A DNA stretch of 64,000 bases from contig JACPYP010000030.1 in the NCBI GenBank assembly GCA_016195985.1, positions 30,536 to 94,535 on the forward strand, read 5' to 3'. The DNA comes from Acidobacteriota bacterium. GTDB lineage: Bacteria > Acidobacteriota > Holophagae > Holophagales > Holophagaceae. Each line of letters opens with the position of its first letter. Within the stretch, counting starts at the first letter, position 1. Below, piece after piece: positions 33,898-42,824 of this stretch. The notes below the pieces were generated by a model. The model was not told the origin of the DNA. It ran no database searches and saw nothing but the letters and a program-made list of their open reading frames with translations. The position numbers and the translations under genes were made by a program.

Positions 33898-35427
33898 CTA
33901 GGCCTTCGTCCAGCGCAGCACAGGTTTCCGGGCGGCGGTGGTCTCGTCCATGCGGCGCAAGGGCGCGAGCACAGGCGCCTGGTGCAGGGCGTCCGGATTC
34001 TCCTCAGCCTCTTTGGCGATGGCCAGCATGGTGTCGCAGAAGGCATCCAGCTCGCCCTTGTCTTCGCTTTCCGTGGGCTCGATCATCATCGCGCCGGGCA
34101 CGATGAGGGGGAAGTAGATCGTGGGCGGGTGGTAGCCGTGATCGATCAAACGCTTGGCGATATCGAGGGTGTGCACGTCGTGCTTGGCCTGGTTGGTGTC
34201 GCTGAAGACGACTTCATGCAGGCTGGGCGAATCGATGTGCAGGGCGTAGGCGCCCTTCAGGCGGGCGCGGACGTAGTTGGCGTTCACGATGGCGCGCAGC
34301 GTGGCGTTCTTGAGGCCGTCGCCGCCGTGGCTCAGGCAGTAGGTCAGGGCGCGCACCAGGATGCCGAAATTCCCGTAGAAGGTGTGCACCTTGCCGATGC
34401 TCTGGGGATGGTCCCAGTCCATGCGGTAGCTGTGCTTGGGCACCTCGCCCTCGCCCACCTTCACGGTGTCGCGCACCACCACAGGCACGGGCAGGAAGGG
34501 CATGAGCTTCTCCGCGCAGCAGACCGGACCGGCGCCGGGGCCGCCGCCGCCGTGGGGCGTGGACATGGTCTTGTGCAGGTTCAGGTGCATGACGTCCACG
34601 CCGAAATCGCCGGGGCGAGCCACGCCCACCAGGGCGTTCATGTTGGCGCCGTCCATGTAGACCAGCGCGTCCACGCTGTGCAGCAGGTCGCTGATCTCCT
34701 TGAAGCGGTACTCGAAGACGCCCACGGTGTTGGGGTTCGTGATCATGGCTCCGGCGATCTCGGCGCCGAGTTCAGACACGAGGGTCTTCAGGCCCTTGCG
34801 GACCTTGCCGTTCACGGGATCGGTCACATCCTCGAAGCTGATGGTGCCGTCGGGGCGCGAGGGCAATTCCACCACTTCGTAGCCCGCCATGGCGGCCGTG
34901 GCGGGGTTGGTGCCGTGGCCGCTGTCGGGAATGAGAATGACGCGGCGCTTGGCGCCCTTGGACAGGTGATAGGCCCGGATGAGCATGACGCCCGTCAACT
35001 CGCCGGCGGCGCCGGCGCTGGGCTGCAAAGTGACGCCGGGCAGGCCCGTGATCTCCTTCAGCCATTCCTGCAGGGTGTAGAGCATCTCCAGGTTGCCCTG
35101 TACCAGCTCGTCGGGGGCCATGGGGTGGCTGTCCGTGAAGCCAGGCAGCCCGGCGACCTTCTCGTTGAGCCGCGGATTGTGCTTCATGGTGCAGGAGCCC
35201 AGCGGATACATGCCGTCATCCACGCCGTAGTTCCACTTGGAAAGGCGGGTGAAGTGGCGGATGACCTCCACCTCGCTCAACTCGGGCAGGGCGTCGAAGC
35301 CGCTGCGCCTGAGGTGGGCGGGGCGGGTGTCCTTGGCGGCCGGGACATCCAGCTTGGGCAGGTCCATGCCCCGCTTGCCGGGGACGGAACGCTCGAAGGA
35401 GAGGGGTTCGCGCTGACGAAGGAACAT
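33898..35427 (-). CDS. gcvPB: glycine dehydrogenase (decarboxylating), subunit 2
   Basis: This is the PLP-binding half of the split P-protein of the glycine cleavage system, which decarboxylates glycine and passes aminomethyl to lipoyl-GcvH. The 509-aa product has KWNYGVDDGMYPLGSCTMKH, the segment VTLQPSAGAAGELTGV, the motif IPDSGHGTNPATAAMAGYEV, and the PLP lysine K286 in LNLHKTMSTPHGGGGPG. The start at 35427 follows the gcvPA stop by 11 bp, so the two subunits are cotranslated. gcvT, gcvH and lpd are not in the window. Confidence 0.96.
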   Translation of the reverse strand: MFLRQREPLSFERSVPGKRGMDLPKLDVPAAKDTRPAHLRRSGFDALPELSEVEVIRHFTRLSKWNYGVDDGMYPLGSCTMKHNPRLNEKVAGLPGFTDSHPMAPDELVQGNLEMLYTLQEWLKEITGLPGVTLQPSAGAAGELTGVMLIRAYHLSKGAKRRVILIPDSGHGTNPATAAMAGYEVVELPSRPDGTISFEDVTDPVNGKVRKGLKTLVSELGAEIAGAMITNPNTVGVFEYRFKEISDLLHSVDALVYMDGANMNALVGVARPGDFGVDVMHLNLHKTMSTPHGGGGPGAGPVCCAEKLMPFLPVPVVVRDTVKVGEGEVPKHSYRMDWDHPQSIGKVHTFYGNFGILVRALTYCLSHGGDGLKNATLRAIVNANYVRARLKGAYALHIDSPSLHEVVFSDTNQAKHDVHTLDIAKRLIDHGYHPPTIYFPLIVPGAMMIEPTESEDKGELDAFCDTMLAIAKEAEENPDALHQAPVLAPLRRMDETTAARKPVLRWTKA

Positions 35428-35438
35428 GTCGAATCTCC

Positions 35439-36791
35439 TCAGACCGTGGCCGGGACGCGCGCGAGAATCTCCACGAGGCTCTCGATCATCTGCCGGGTGT
35501 GCAGTTCGGTGGCGCACCAGAGGATGCAGCCCTTGTATTCGGGATAGAAGCGGCCCAGATCCAGGCCCGGCAGCAGGCACTCCTTCTTGCAGGCCTCTTC
35601 CAGCGCGGCGTAGTCGCCGGTGTAGCGCAGCACGAACTCGTTGAAGAAGGGCTGGTCGCCCATGGCCTGCATGTCCGGCAGCTCCAGCAGGCGCTGGCGG
35701 AGGTACTGGGCCTTGGCGGCGTTCTGTTCGGCCAGGCCGCGGAAGCCCTCGGGGCCGGCCAGCTGCATGAAGATGTTGGCGCGCAGGGCCACGAGCCCCT
35801 GGTTGGAGCAGATGTTGCTGGTGGCCTTGTCGCGGCGGATGTGCTGCTCGCGGGCGGTGAGGGTCAGCACGTAGCCGGTCTCGCCGTTCAGATCCTTGGT
35901 CTGGCCCACCACGCGGCCGGGAATCTCTCGCTTGTGGGCGTCCTTCACGGCCAGGAAGCCCAGGAAGGGGCCGCCGAAATTGGGCTTGTTGCCCAGGCTC
36001 ATGGCCTCGCCGCAGGCCATGTCCGCGCCCGCCTTGCCGGGGGCCTCGAACCAGCCGAAGGCGAAGGCCTCCTGCGTGACGCTCACCAGCAGGGCGCCGG
36101 CGGCGTGGATGGGACCGGCCAGGGCCGTGAGGTCTTCGGCCACGCCCAGGAAGTTGGGGTAGCCCACCAGCACGGCAGCCACGTCGCTGTTGAGCTTGGC
36201 CTGGAGGTCGGCCATGTCGGTGGCGCCATCCTTGAGGGCCACTTCCACCAGCTTGAGGTCGTCATGGGGGGCGAAGTTGGTCTTGAGCACGTCGCGGTAC
36301 ATGGGATGCAGGCCGCGGCTCACCAGCACGGTGTTGCGCTTCTTGGCCACGCGCACGGCCATGAGAGCGGCTTCCACGCAGGCGGTGCCGCCGTCATAGA
36401 GACTGGCGTTGGTCACTTCGAGGCCCGTGAGGTCGCAGATGAGGGTCTGGTACTCGAAGATGTGCTGCAGGGTGCCCTGGCTGATCTCGGGCTGGTAGGG
36501 CGTGTAGGCCGTGAACCATTCCTGGCGGCCGCACATGGCGTCGATGGCGGAGGGAACGAAGTGATCGTAGGCTCCGGCGCCCAGGAACTGCGCGCAGAAA
36601 CGCATGTTCTTGTTGGCGATGCCCATCATCTGCCAGAGCACTTCCTGCTCGGAGCCCGTGGGCGGCAGGTCCAGGTCCCGGCGAAGGCGCAGCGGCTCCG
36701 GGATTCCCGCCAGCAGCGCTTCGGCATGGGGCACCCCGATGGTGTCCAGGAGGGCTTGATCCTCGGCAGAGGAAGAGGGCAGGTAGCGCAT
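35439..36791 (-). CDS. gcvPA: glycine dehydrogenase (decarboxylating), subunit 1
   Basis: The 450-aa partner of GcvPB forms the alpha subunit of the two-subunit P-protein. Family segments include FLGAGAYDHFVPSAIDAM, FTAYTPYQPEISQGTLQ, FEYQTLICDLTGLEVTNASL, YDGGTACVEAALMA and SLGNKPNFGGPFLGFLA. The start at 36791 gives the usual MRYLPSSSAEDQALLDTIG opening, with GAGG just upstream. A small perfect hairpin lies in the leader (36807-36828). No glycine riboswitch consensus could be made out in the 119-bp leader. It is transcribed with gcvPB. Confidence 0.96.
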   Translation of the reverse strand: MRYLPSSSAEDQALLDTIGVPHAEALLAGIPEPLRLRRDLDLPPTGSEQEVLWQMMGIANKNMRFCAQFLGAGAYDHFVPSAIDAMCGRQEWFTAYTPYQPEISQGTLQHIFEYQTLICDLTGLEVTNASLYDGGTACVEAALMAVRVAKKRNTVLVSRGLHPMYRDVLKTNFAPHDDLKLVEVALKDGATDMADLQAKLNSDVAAVLVGYPNFLGVAEDLTALAGPIHAAGALLVSVTQEAFAFGWFEAPGKAGADMACGEAMSLGNKPNFGGPFLGFLAVKDAHKREIPGRVVGQTKDLNGETGYVLTLTAREQHIRRDKATSNICSNQGLVALRANIFMQLAGPEGFRGLAEQNAAKAQYLRQRLLELPDMQAMGDQPFFNEFVLRYTGDYAALEEACKKECLLPGLDLGRFYPEYKGCILWCATELHTRQMIESLVEILARVPATV

Positions 36792-36806
36792 GGCGGCCTC
36801 GGCAAA

Positions 36807-36828
36807 GAGCGTTGAAATGCCAACGCTC
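36807..36828 (-). promoter_or_regulatory. 8-bp leader hairpin before gcvPA
   Basis: GAGCGTTG at 36807-36814 is the exact reverse complement of 36821-36828, with a 6-base loop, ending 16 bases before the gcvPA start. On the transcript it is followed by a short TTTG, so it could act as a weak attenuator or shield the ribosome site. Confidence 0.45.
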
Positions 36829-36910
36829 CAGAGTATCAGGCGGCCCCCGAAAGCCCATATGCAATGGGTCACAGACCGCGCCAACGCAGACCGCCCGGCG
36901 GCCTCTCTCG

Positions 36911-38875
36911 TTAATCCTCGCGCTCGGCTGCCCGGTCGGGTGGACCAGGGGCCGATGGCGCCCTCCCGGCGAAGGTGAGCGTCTCGGCCTCGGCAGCGCG
37001 CAGGGCCTCGTCATCGAGCACGCCGGTGGTGTGCAGCTTCCCAAGCAGGTCGGCCACCCGGGCTTCCCAGGCGGGGGTGAGCGCGCCCCGCCTCCGGTAC
37101 ATCTCATAGCGCACCGGATTCGGGATCACCGTGGCGAGCATGACCGCCTCCTTGGGGCTCAGGAGGCGCGCATCCTTGCCGAACCAATGCCGGGCGGCCT
37201 CGCCGATTCCGTTCACCCCGTCGCCCCACTCCACCAGGTTGAGGTAGATCTCGAGGATGCGCCGCTTCCCCACCGCCACTTCGAGCGCGAGGGTGGCGAA
37301 GGCCTCGCGCACCTTGCGGGAGAGGGTTCGGTCCCGCGACAGGAAGAGGTTCTTCGCCAGCTGCTGGGTGAGGGTGGAGGCCCCGCGCAGCCGACCCCCG
37401 CTGGACAGGGCCTCCTGGACTTCGGAGAGATCGAAGCCCTGGTGGCCGAAGAAGCCCGCGTCTTCGCTTTCGAGCACCGCGCGCACCAAGTGGTTCGGGA
37501 GCTCCCCCAGCGGGATGAAGGCAGGGTTTTCCGGGCCGACGACCACCCGCCTCGAGCCGCCCCCCGCGAGCTGCGCCTCGTGGGTGAAGGGGCGCGCCAG
37601 ATTCGCGCCGCCGCGGGCCGGGGCGGGCGTGAGGCCGCGCAGGTCCACGGCGCCCTCGATGCGCCACTCGGCCGGTTGGCCTAGAGGCCCGGCCACCCGG
37701 AGGCTGCCGCTCAGCAGGCCGCTGATCCCCGGGGCCCCCGGCGGAGGGGCGAGCCTCGGGGGGAGCGATCCGGCCAGGGCAGTCCAGTCCACGCCGGTCG
37801 CCCGCAGCGCAAGGTCGAAGGACGGCTCGGGGCGCATGGCGGCGGAAAGGGCCGCCCTCAGCGTTACCCGCCCGGCCTCGTCCAGGGCCACCGCGGCCTC
37901 CTCCAGACCCGCCGTCCGCGCGCCGGCATCCCAACGCAGGCGGCCCGACACGCGAAGCGGGGGCGGGCCCAGGGGCTCGGGATCGAGGCGCTCTGCGAAC
38001 AGGGTGAGGCCGCGCGTGGCGAGCTTGAACTGGCCCTCGCCCCGGGAGAAGGCTTCCAGGCGCGGAGCCTCCAGGCTCAAGTCGATGGCGCCGCTCCGGA
38101 TCTCGAAGGGGAGTTCCCTGCGAAGCGCTTCCGGGAGCGTCCCGGCCCCCAGCCCGTGGAGATGCACCCGCAAGGCGCCGGGACCGCCGCCCCAGGCGGC
38201 CTCCACCGTGCCCGCCATGGGCGCCAGCCCCCCCCCGGGGCCCTCCCCTGGCCCCTGGATGGCGAGGAAGGCCCGGGTGCGCCCGCCCCCCCGGTTCAGT
38301 CGAAGGTGGCCGTCCAGCGGGCCCACCACCACGGGCAGCCGGTTGGACGAGGATCCTTCCAGCCGCACTTCCAGCCCTGAGAACGCCAGCTCCGGAGGCG
38401 CAGGCCCTTCCTGGCCCGGCGCGGGGGCCGTCCGGATCCGCTCTGGGCGGAGGACCCGCGCGAGTTCCGGGAGCCGGCGCCCCTGGGGGCCCCCGTGGAT
38501 GCGCACGCCGCTCAAGGCGATGAGGCCAGGCTCCAGGCGGCCCATGAAGAGGCGCCAGGGGCGCGGCTGGACCATGATCCGGTCCACCACCAGCAGGGGC
38601 GTGCCATCCTCCGCCGAAGGAAGTACGACAGGCCCCATCACGGGCCGGAAGGCCGCATCGACGCTGGCCTCTCCCTCCAGACGGGCGCCCGGAAGCCGGG
38701 CCGCGAGGGCGGCGATCGCGCGTTCCCGGAGGGCCCGCCGGACGGGCGCAGAACGCAGCACCATCAAGATCCCAAAGTAGAAGAGGCTCCCCAGGCCCAG
38801 CGCCCCGGCGAGGGCCCTCCAGCGCCTCCGCGCCAGGGGCGATAGACCGGCCGTCAGGGGTGGAACCGGTCGCAT
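36911..38875 (-). CDS. AsmA-like domain fused to GT51 peptidoglycan transglycosylase
   Basis: The 654-aa protein has one N-terminal membrane segment (LGLGSLFYFGILMVL) and a ~400-residue beta-rich AsmA-like region with repeats such as LSGVRIHGGPQGRRLPEL and LELSLEAP-type strands. A C-terminal GT51 glycosyltransferase domain begins near residue 455. Its motifs are AVLESEDAGFFGHQGFD with the catalytic Glu, GASTLTQQLAKNLFLS, RKVREAFATLALE, and ILEIYLNLVEWGDGVNGIGE. GT51 polymerises lipid II into glycan strands. There is no transpeptidase domain. The fusion would place polymerisation next to an AsmA-type envelope or lipid-transport module. The ATG at 38875 with GGAAGAGG upstream is preferred over a TTG at 38890; it overlaps the PlpD gene stop (TGATG). 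Confidence 0.85.
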   Translation of the reverse strand: MRPVPPLTAGLSPLARRRWRALAGALGLGSLFYFGILMVLRSAPVRRALRERAIAALAARLPGARLEGEASVDAAFRPVMGPVVLPSAEDGTPLLVVDRIMVQPRPWRLFMGRLEPGLIALSGVRIHGGPQGRRLPELARVLRPERIRTAPAPGQEGPAPPELAFSGLEVRLEGSSSNRLPVVVGPLDGHLRLNRGGGRTRAFLAIQGPGEGPGGGLAPMAGTVEAAWGGGPGALRVHLHGLGAGTLPEALRRELPFEIRSGAIDLSLEAPRLEAFSRGEGQFKLATRGLTLFAERLDPEPLGPPPLRVSGRLRWDAGARTAGLEEAAVALDEAGRVTLRAALSAAMRPEPSFDLALRATGVDWTALAGSLPPRLAPPPGAPGISGLLSGSLRVAGPLGQPAEWRIEGAVDLRGLTPAPARGGANLARPFTHEAQLAGGGSRRVVVGPENPAFIPLGELPNHLVRAVLESEDAGFFGHQGFDLSEVQEALSSGGRLRGASTLTQQLAKNLFLSRDRTLSRKVREAFATLALEVAVGKRRILEIYLNLVEWGDGVNGIGEAARHWFGKDARLLSPKEAVMLATVIPNPVRYEMYRRRGALTPAWEARVADLLGKLHTTGVLDDEALRAAEAETLTFAGRAPSAPGPPDRAAERED

Positions 38876-41613
38876 CAGTGCCTCTTCCAAAGGTCGAAGG
38901 GCTGGGTGCCCACCAGCACGTTGAAACTGCCCACGGCCCGGCCCGATTCCAAGGGATTGCGGACTTTCATGAAGCCGTACGTAGCCTCCACGTAGAAATT
39001 CGACAGGGTGGTGCGCAGCACCAGACCCGTCCCCTGGGCCCGGGGCGAGACGTCCGAACGGAGCAGGCGCGAGGCCTCCAGCGAGACCCAGGCCAGGTCA
39101 TAGCGGGGTTCCAGCTCCACCGTGAGGCCCAATCCCATGTAGAACCGGAAGGGGATCCCGAACCGCACGGCAGCGAAATTCGGCGCCATGAAGCCCAGGG
39201 AACGCGATCCGACGGCAAAGGAGGGCCCGCCCAACACCCACCACCGGTCCAGGGGCAGCCGCCGCCCCTGGCCCCATTCCATGTCCAGGTCCACGCCGAA
39301 GGAGTCGCCCAGGGATTTCATGCCCCGGGCCCGGAAGTAGCCCTGCTGGAAGCTGGTGCCGGGCAGCTCGTCCTCACGGGCGCGGCCCAGGCCGAAGCGG
39401 CCCCGCAGCAGCAAGCCGTCCCGGGGCATGGCGTAGCGGTCGAAGTTGTCCCATTCGGCGGAAACGAAGGCGGCGTCCTGCTGCTGGGTGAGCCGCTGGC
39501 CGGATCCCCGGAAGGCGGCGTTCCGCCGGCTCACTTCCAGGCTCGCCTTGCCGGTGCCCAGGTTGCTGAAGCGGAAGTAGGCCCTCGCCGCCAGGTCCGA
39601 GGCGCTGATGCGGGCATCCAGCCCGTCGCCGGCCAGTTCCCGGGCCGGCCATGGCAGGGGAACGTCCAGCCGCTGCTGCCAATAGTTCGCCTCCAACTCC
39701 AGGCCCGTTCCCGGCGAAAACCCGAAGGGGCTCCGCAGCACCAGGGCCGCCCTTTCCTGCAGGCGGTTCCGGGCGGCGCTCAGTTCCGCCTCCGTGCCTT
39801 TGAAGCCCAGGTTCAGGGCCCGGTAGGCCAGACCCAGCTGGCCCCCCAGCGTGGATTCGTAGCCCAGGGAGATGTCCAGGCGCTCCCGCTGCTGGGGCAC
39901 GGGAATGAGCGTGAGCGCGGTGCCCCCCTCGCCGTCGGGCCGGATCTGGTAGCGCAGCTCCGCCAGATGCAGCCGGTGCTCGGCCAGGGCGATGCGCTTC
40001 TGCAGCTCCTCCGGGCGGAAGGGGCGCCCCTTCAGCTGCCCCAGCAGGCGCAGAAGGTGCGCCTCGTCCACGGTGGAACCGGCGGCGGGGCGCGCTTCGA
40101 CCCTGGTCACCAGGGGCTCGTGGACGCAGATGACCAGGCAGCCGTCGTCGGCGTCGAAGCCCGATCCCCGCACATCCACCAAGGGCCCGCCCGCCATGAG
40201 GGAGCGGTAGACCAGGTGGCCGATCATGGCGCCGAAGGTCTGCGGGTTGAAGGGCTCTCCGACCTTAATGGCGTCGGCCACCGCCGCCTTCACCTCGGAT
40301 TGCCAAGAGGCTGGCGCCTGGATATCCACGCTTTTGATCGCGGGAAAGCGCCGCAGATGGATGGTGAGCACCCGGTCCGGGTCCGCCGTGGCCCAGGCCT
40401 CCTGCGCCAGGCCGTGGACCAGGGCCTGCTGCAGCAGGATCTGGATGTCCTGCACACGGAGACCCACCTCGTTGGGCTTCAGGGTTTCCGCCAGGAGACC
40501 CGCCAGGGCGGGGCTGAGCCCTCCGGGACACTCGAAGGCCACCCGCGCCACGTCCAGCCGCTCCTGGCTCATGCGGCCGCTCAGCAGGGCGTCCAGGGCC
40601 TCGCGGCGGGCGTCGAAGCCCTCCCGCCCCTGGCGCACCAGCTTGGCCCCTTCCGAGCCGTACTCCAGGAAAGGCACATCGTGGATGTCGGGGCGGATGA
40701 GGAAATCGGCGGCCGCCCGGCTTTCCCACTGGCGCCGCTCCACCACCAGGTCGAGGCTGCGGGCCGCCACCGACAGGATGTTCGTGGAAGGCCGCTGCTC
40801 CAACGGGGCGCTGATGTCCACAGCGACCACCAAATCGGGCCGGAACGCCTCCTTCGCGGTCTGGACCGGCAGGTTTTCCACCAGGGCGCCGTCCACGTAC
40901 TGCTGGCCCTCGATGACGACAGGCCTGAAGCCGCCAGGAATGGACATCGAGGCCCGCACCGACTCCACCAGGTCCCCGCTGCCGAAGACACGCCCCTGGC
41001 CGGTTTCCAGGTTGGTGGCAAGCACCCGCAGGGGGCGCTGCAGCCGGTTGAAATCGCCGCCGGAGAAATAGGCGCCCCGGGCCAGAAGGGCCTGCAGGGT
41101 GTGCTGCACCTCCACGCCGCTGCGGAGGCCCTGCGCCAGAGACACCCGGCCATCGTGCCGCTCGACGGAAAGGAAGGTGTCGTTGCGGTCTTCCTGCTCG
41201 CCCAGGGTCTCGCCCGGATTGCGCCACAGGGGTTCCAGGAAGGCCCGGGTCAGATCCAGGCGGTTGAAGAGGTCCTCGATCTCCCGCCCCGAGAACCCAC
41301 TGGCGTAGAGGGCGCCCACCAGGGCCCCGGCGCTGGTGCCCGTGATGCTGTCCAGGGGATAGCCCACTTCCTCGATGCGCTGCAGCACGCCGATGTGGGC
41401 CAGGCCCCGGGCCCCGCCCCCGCTCAAGGCAAGGGCCACCCTCGGCATGCCCGGAATTTCCACCCGCGGGGTGAAGCGGAACACCATGTCCGGGGGTAGC
41501 ACCGTGACATCGATGCGCCGGACCATCGCTGGTGACTCGGCCGCTGGTGACTCGGCCTCCACGCCCTGGGCCCCCAGCAGGGCTGGCAGCGCCAGGGCGA
41601 GGAGCGCCTTCAT
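38875..41613 (-). CDS. patatin-like phospholipase with BamA-type barrel (PlpD-like)
   Basis: The 912-aa product has a signal peptide (MKALLALALPALLGAQG) and a patatin domain at about 57-330. The oxyanion loop GGGARG is at 65-70, the nucleophile S94 in GTSAG, and the partner D241 in VDGALVENLP. POTRA-like segments follow at about 420-560 (RVLTIHLRRFPAIKSVDI, LVTRVEARPAAGSTVDEA). The C-terminus is a 16-stranded Omp85-type barrel ending in FNVLVGTQPFDLWKRH. This is the type Vd autotransporter plan, in which the lipase is exposed or released at the surface and cleaves phospholipids. It is longer than PlpD of Pseudomonas in the linker. The gene sits between rph and the GT51 fusion with nearly no gaps. 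Confidence 0.92.
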   Translation of the reverse strand: MKALLALALPALLGAQGVEAESPAAESPAMVRRIDVTVLPPDMVFRFTPRVEIPGMPRVALALSGGGARGLAHIGVLQRIEEVGYPLDSITGTSAGALVGALYASGFSGREIEDLFNRLDLTRAFLEPLWRNPGETLGEQEDRNDTFLSVERHDGRVSLAQGLRSGVEVQHTLQALLARGAYFSGGDFNRLQRPLRVLATNLETGQGRVFGSGDLVESVRASMSIPGGFRPVVIEGQQYVDGALVENLPVQTAKEAFRPDLVVAVDISAPLEQRPSTNILSVAARSLDLVVERRQWESRAAADFLIRPDIHDVPFLEYGSEGAKLVRQGREGFDARREALDALLSGRMSQERLDVARVAFECPGGLSPALAGLLAETLKPNEVGLRVQDIQILLQQALVHGLAQEAWATADPDRVLTIHLRRFPAIKSVDIQAPASWQSEVKAAVADAIKVGEPFNPQTFGAMIGHLVYRSLMAGGPLVDVRGSGFDADDGCLVICVHEPLVTRVEARPAAGSTVDEAHLLRLLGQLKGRPFRPEELQKRIALAEHRLHLAELRYQIRPDGEGGTALTLIPVPQQRERLDISLGYESTLGGQLGLAYRALNLGFKGTEAELSAARNRLQERAALVLRSPFGFSPGTGLELEANYWQQRLDVPLPWPARELAGDGLDARISASDLAARAYFRFSNLGTGKASLEVSRRNAAFRGSGQRLTQQQDAAFVSAEWDNFDRYAMPRDGLLLRGRFGLGRAREDELPGTSFQQGYFRARGMKSLGDSFGVDLDMEWGQGRRLPLDRWWVLGGPSFAVGSRSLGFMAPNFAAVRFGIPFRFYMGLGLTVELEPRYDLAWVSLEASRLLRSDVSPRAQGTGLVLRTTLSNFYVEATYGFMKVRNPLESGRAVGSFNVLVGTQPFDLWKRH

Positions 41614-41623
41614 GGGGGCACGC

Positions 41624-42340
41624 TCAGGCCAGGGCCGCGCGTTGGGCGGCCATCAGGGTTTCGCAACCCGCCAGGCCCAGATCCATCAGCGCCGCGGCCT
41701 CCTTCCGGCTGAAGGAGCGGCCCTCCCCCGTTCCCTGGAGTTCCACCAGCTCCAGCTCAGCGCCCGCCATGGGCCTGGCAGCCACCAGGTTGCAGTCCAC
41801 GGCAGCGAGATGGTCTTCCTCGTATTCCAGATCCAGCACGAGGCCCCGGCGCCCTTCACCGGTCTCCACGATGCCCGCGCTCACCGCCGCCACCTGGCGG
41901 ATCAAGGCGGCAGACAGCTTCTGCGACCTCAGGGCCAGGGCCACCGCGACCCAGGCTCCGGTGATGGCGGCGCAGCGGGTGCCGCCATCCGCGTTGAGCA
42001 CATCGCAATCCACCGCCAGGGTCCGTTCGCCCAGAGCGGCCAGGTCCACGGCCTGGCGCAGGCTGCGACCGATGAGCCGCTGGATTTCCACGGTGCGCCC
42101 CTGCTGTTTGCCCCGGGCGGCTTCCCGATCCGAGCGCGTGTGGGTGGCCGCCGGCAGCATGCCGTACTCCGCAGTGAGCCAGCCCGTGCCCCGGCCCTTC
42201 ATCCAGCCCGGCACCTTGTCCTCCAGGCTTGCGGAGCACAACACATGGGTGCGGCCCACCTTGATCAGACAGGAACCGGCCGCGTGGAGCTGAACCCCGG
42301 TTTCGAAGGAAAGGGCCCGCAATTCCTCGATCCGACGCAT
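41624..42340 (-). CDS. rph: ribonuclease PH
   Basis: RNase PH trims tRNA 3' ends by phosphorolysis. The 238-aa product matches the family in length and motifs: GRTHVLCSASLEDKVPGWMK, GTGWLTAEYGMLPAATHTR, GRTVEIQRLIGRSLRQAVDL, the core VDCDVLNADGGTRCAAITGA, and DLEYEEDHLAAVDCNLV. The ATG at 42340 overlaps the rpiB stop by one base (TGATG), favouring coupled translation and ruling out the longer frame. The PlpD gene follows after 10 bp. Confidence 0.96.
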   Translation of the reverse strand: MRRIEELRALSFETGVQLHAAGSCLIKVGRTHVLCSASLEDKVPGWMKGRGTGWLTAEYGMLPAATHTRSDREAARGKQQGRTVEIQRLIGRSLRQAVDLAALGERTLAVDCDVLNADGGTRCAAITGAWVAVALALRSQKLSAALIRQVAAVSAGIVETGEGRRGLVLDLEYEEDHLAAVDCNLVAARPMAGAELELVELQGTGEGRSFSRKEAAALMDLGLAGCETLMAAQRAALA

Positions 42341-42774
42341 CAGCAGCCACCCTTCCATTCGATCTTGTCCACCCGCCCCTGGTGCCTTCCACCTTCGAAT
42401 GGTGTTTCCAGGAAGGTTTTGAGGTAGGATTCTGCCTGGAGCGGATCCGTTAGCCGCTGGCCGAAAGCGATGGCGTTCGCGTCATTGTGCTGACGAGCCA
42501 GTGTCGCGTGCTCAAGGGAGGTCACTAGCGCGCAGCGGATGCCGGCATGGCGGTTGGCCGCGATGCTGATGCCAATGCCCGATCCGCAGACCAGCACCAG
42601 GCGCTCCCATTGATCCCTGCCCTCCGCCGCCCGGTGCGCGAAATCCGGGTAATCCACCGAGGCCCCTCCGTCCGTGCCGAAATCAACCGCCTCATGACCC
42701 TGCTCCAGCGCCCAGGCCTTGAGCCGTTCCTTCAGGTCGAACCCAGCATGATCGCTTGCGAAACCGAGCTTCAT
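42340..42774 (-). CDS. rpiB: ribose-5-phosphate isomerase B
   Basis: RpiB interconverts ribose-5-phosphate and ribulose-5-phosphate in the pentose phosphate pathway. The 144-aa product shows the family opening MKLGFASDHAGFDLKERL, the DYPDFAHRAAEG region, and the catalytic C63 in VLVCGSGIGISIAANR, plus RCALVTSLEHATLARQHNDA. The ATG at 42774 follows GGGGAG. It is first in a tight four-gene unit with rph, the PlpD gene and the GT51 fusion, and is divergent from the SNF2 gene, leaving only 50 bp for both promoters. Confidence 0.95.
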   Translation of the reverse strand: MKLGFASDHAGFDLKERLKAWALEQGHEAVDFGTDGGASVDYPDFAHRAAEGRDQWERLVLVCGSGIGISIAANRHAGIRCALVTSLEHATLARQHNDANAIAFGQRLTDPLQAESYLKTFLETPFEGGRHQGRVDKIEWKGGC

Positions 42775-42824
42775 CGCCACTCCCCCCACTCTGCATCCTA
42801 CCGCCAAGCGACTGCCTCCCTCTC

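Noticed and set aside
36792..36910. Possible glycine riboswitch before gcvPA
   Set aside because: The leader is only 119 bp and lacks the conserved glycine aptamer core; only a small hairpin is visible.
38860..41499. 879-codon frame on the plus strand opposite the PlpD-like gene
   Set aside because: Composition rich in Gln, Gly and His without any domain; the sense strand encodes patatin and barrel motifs.
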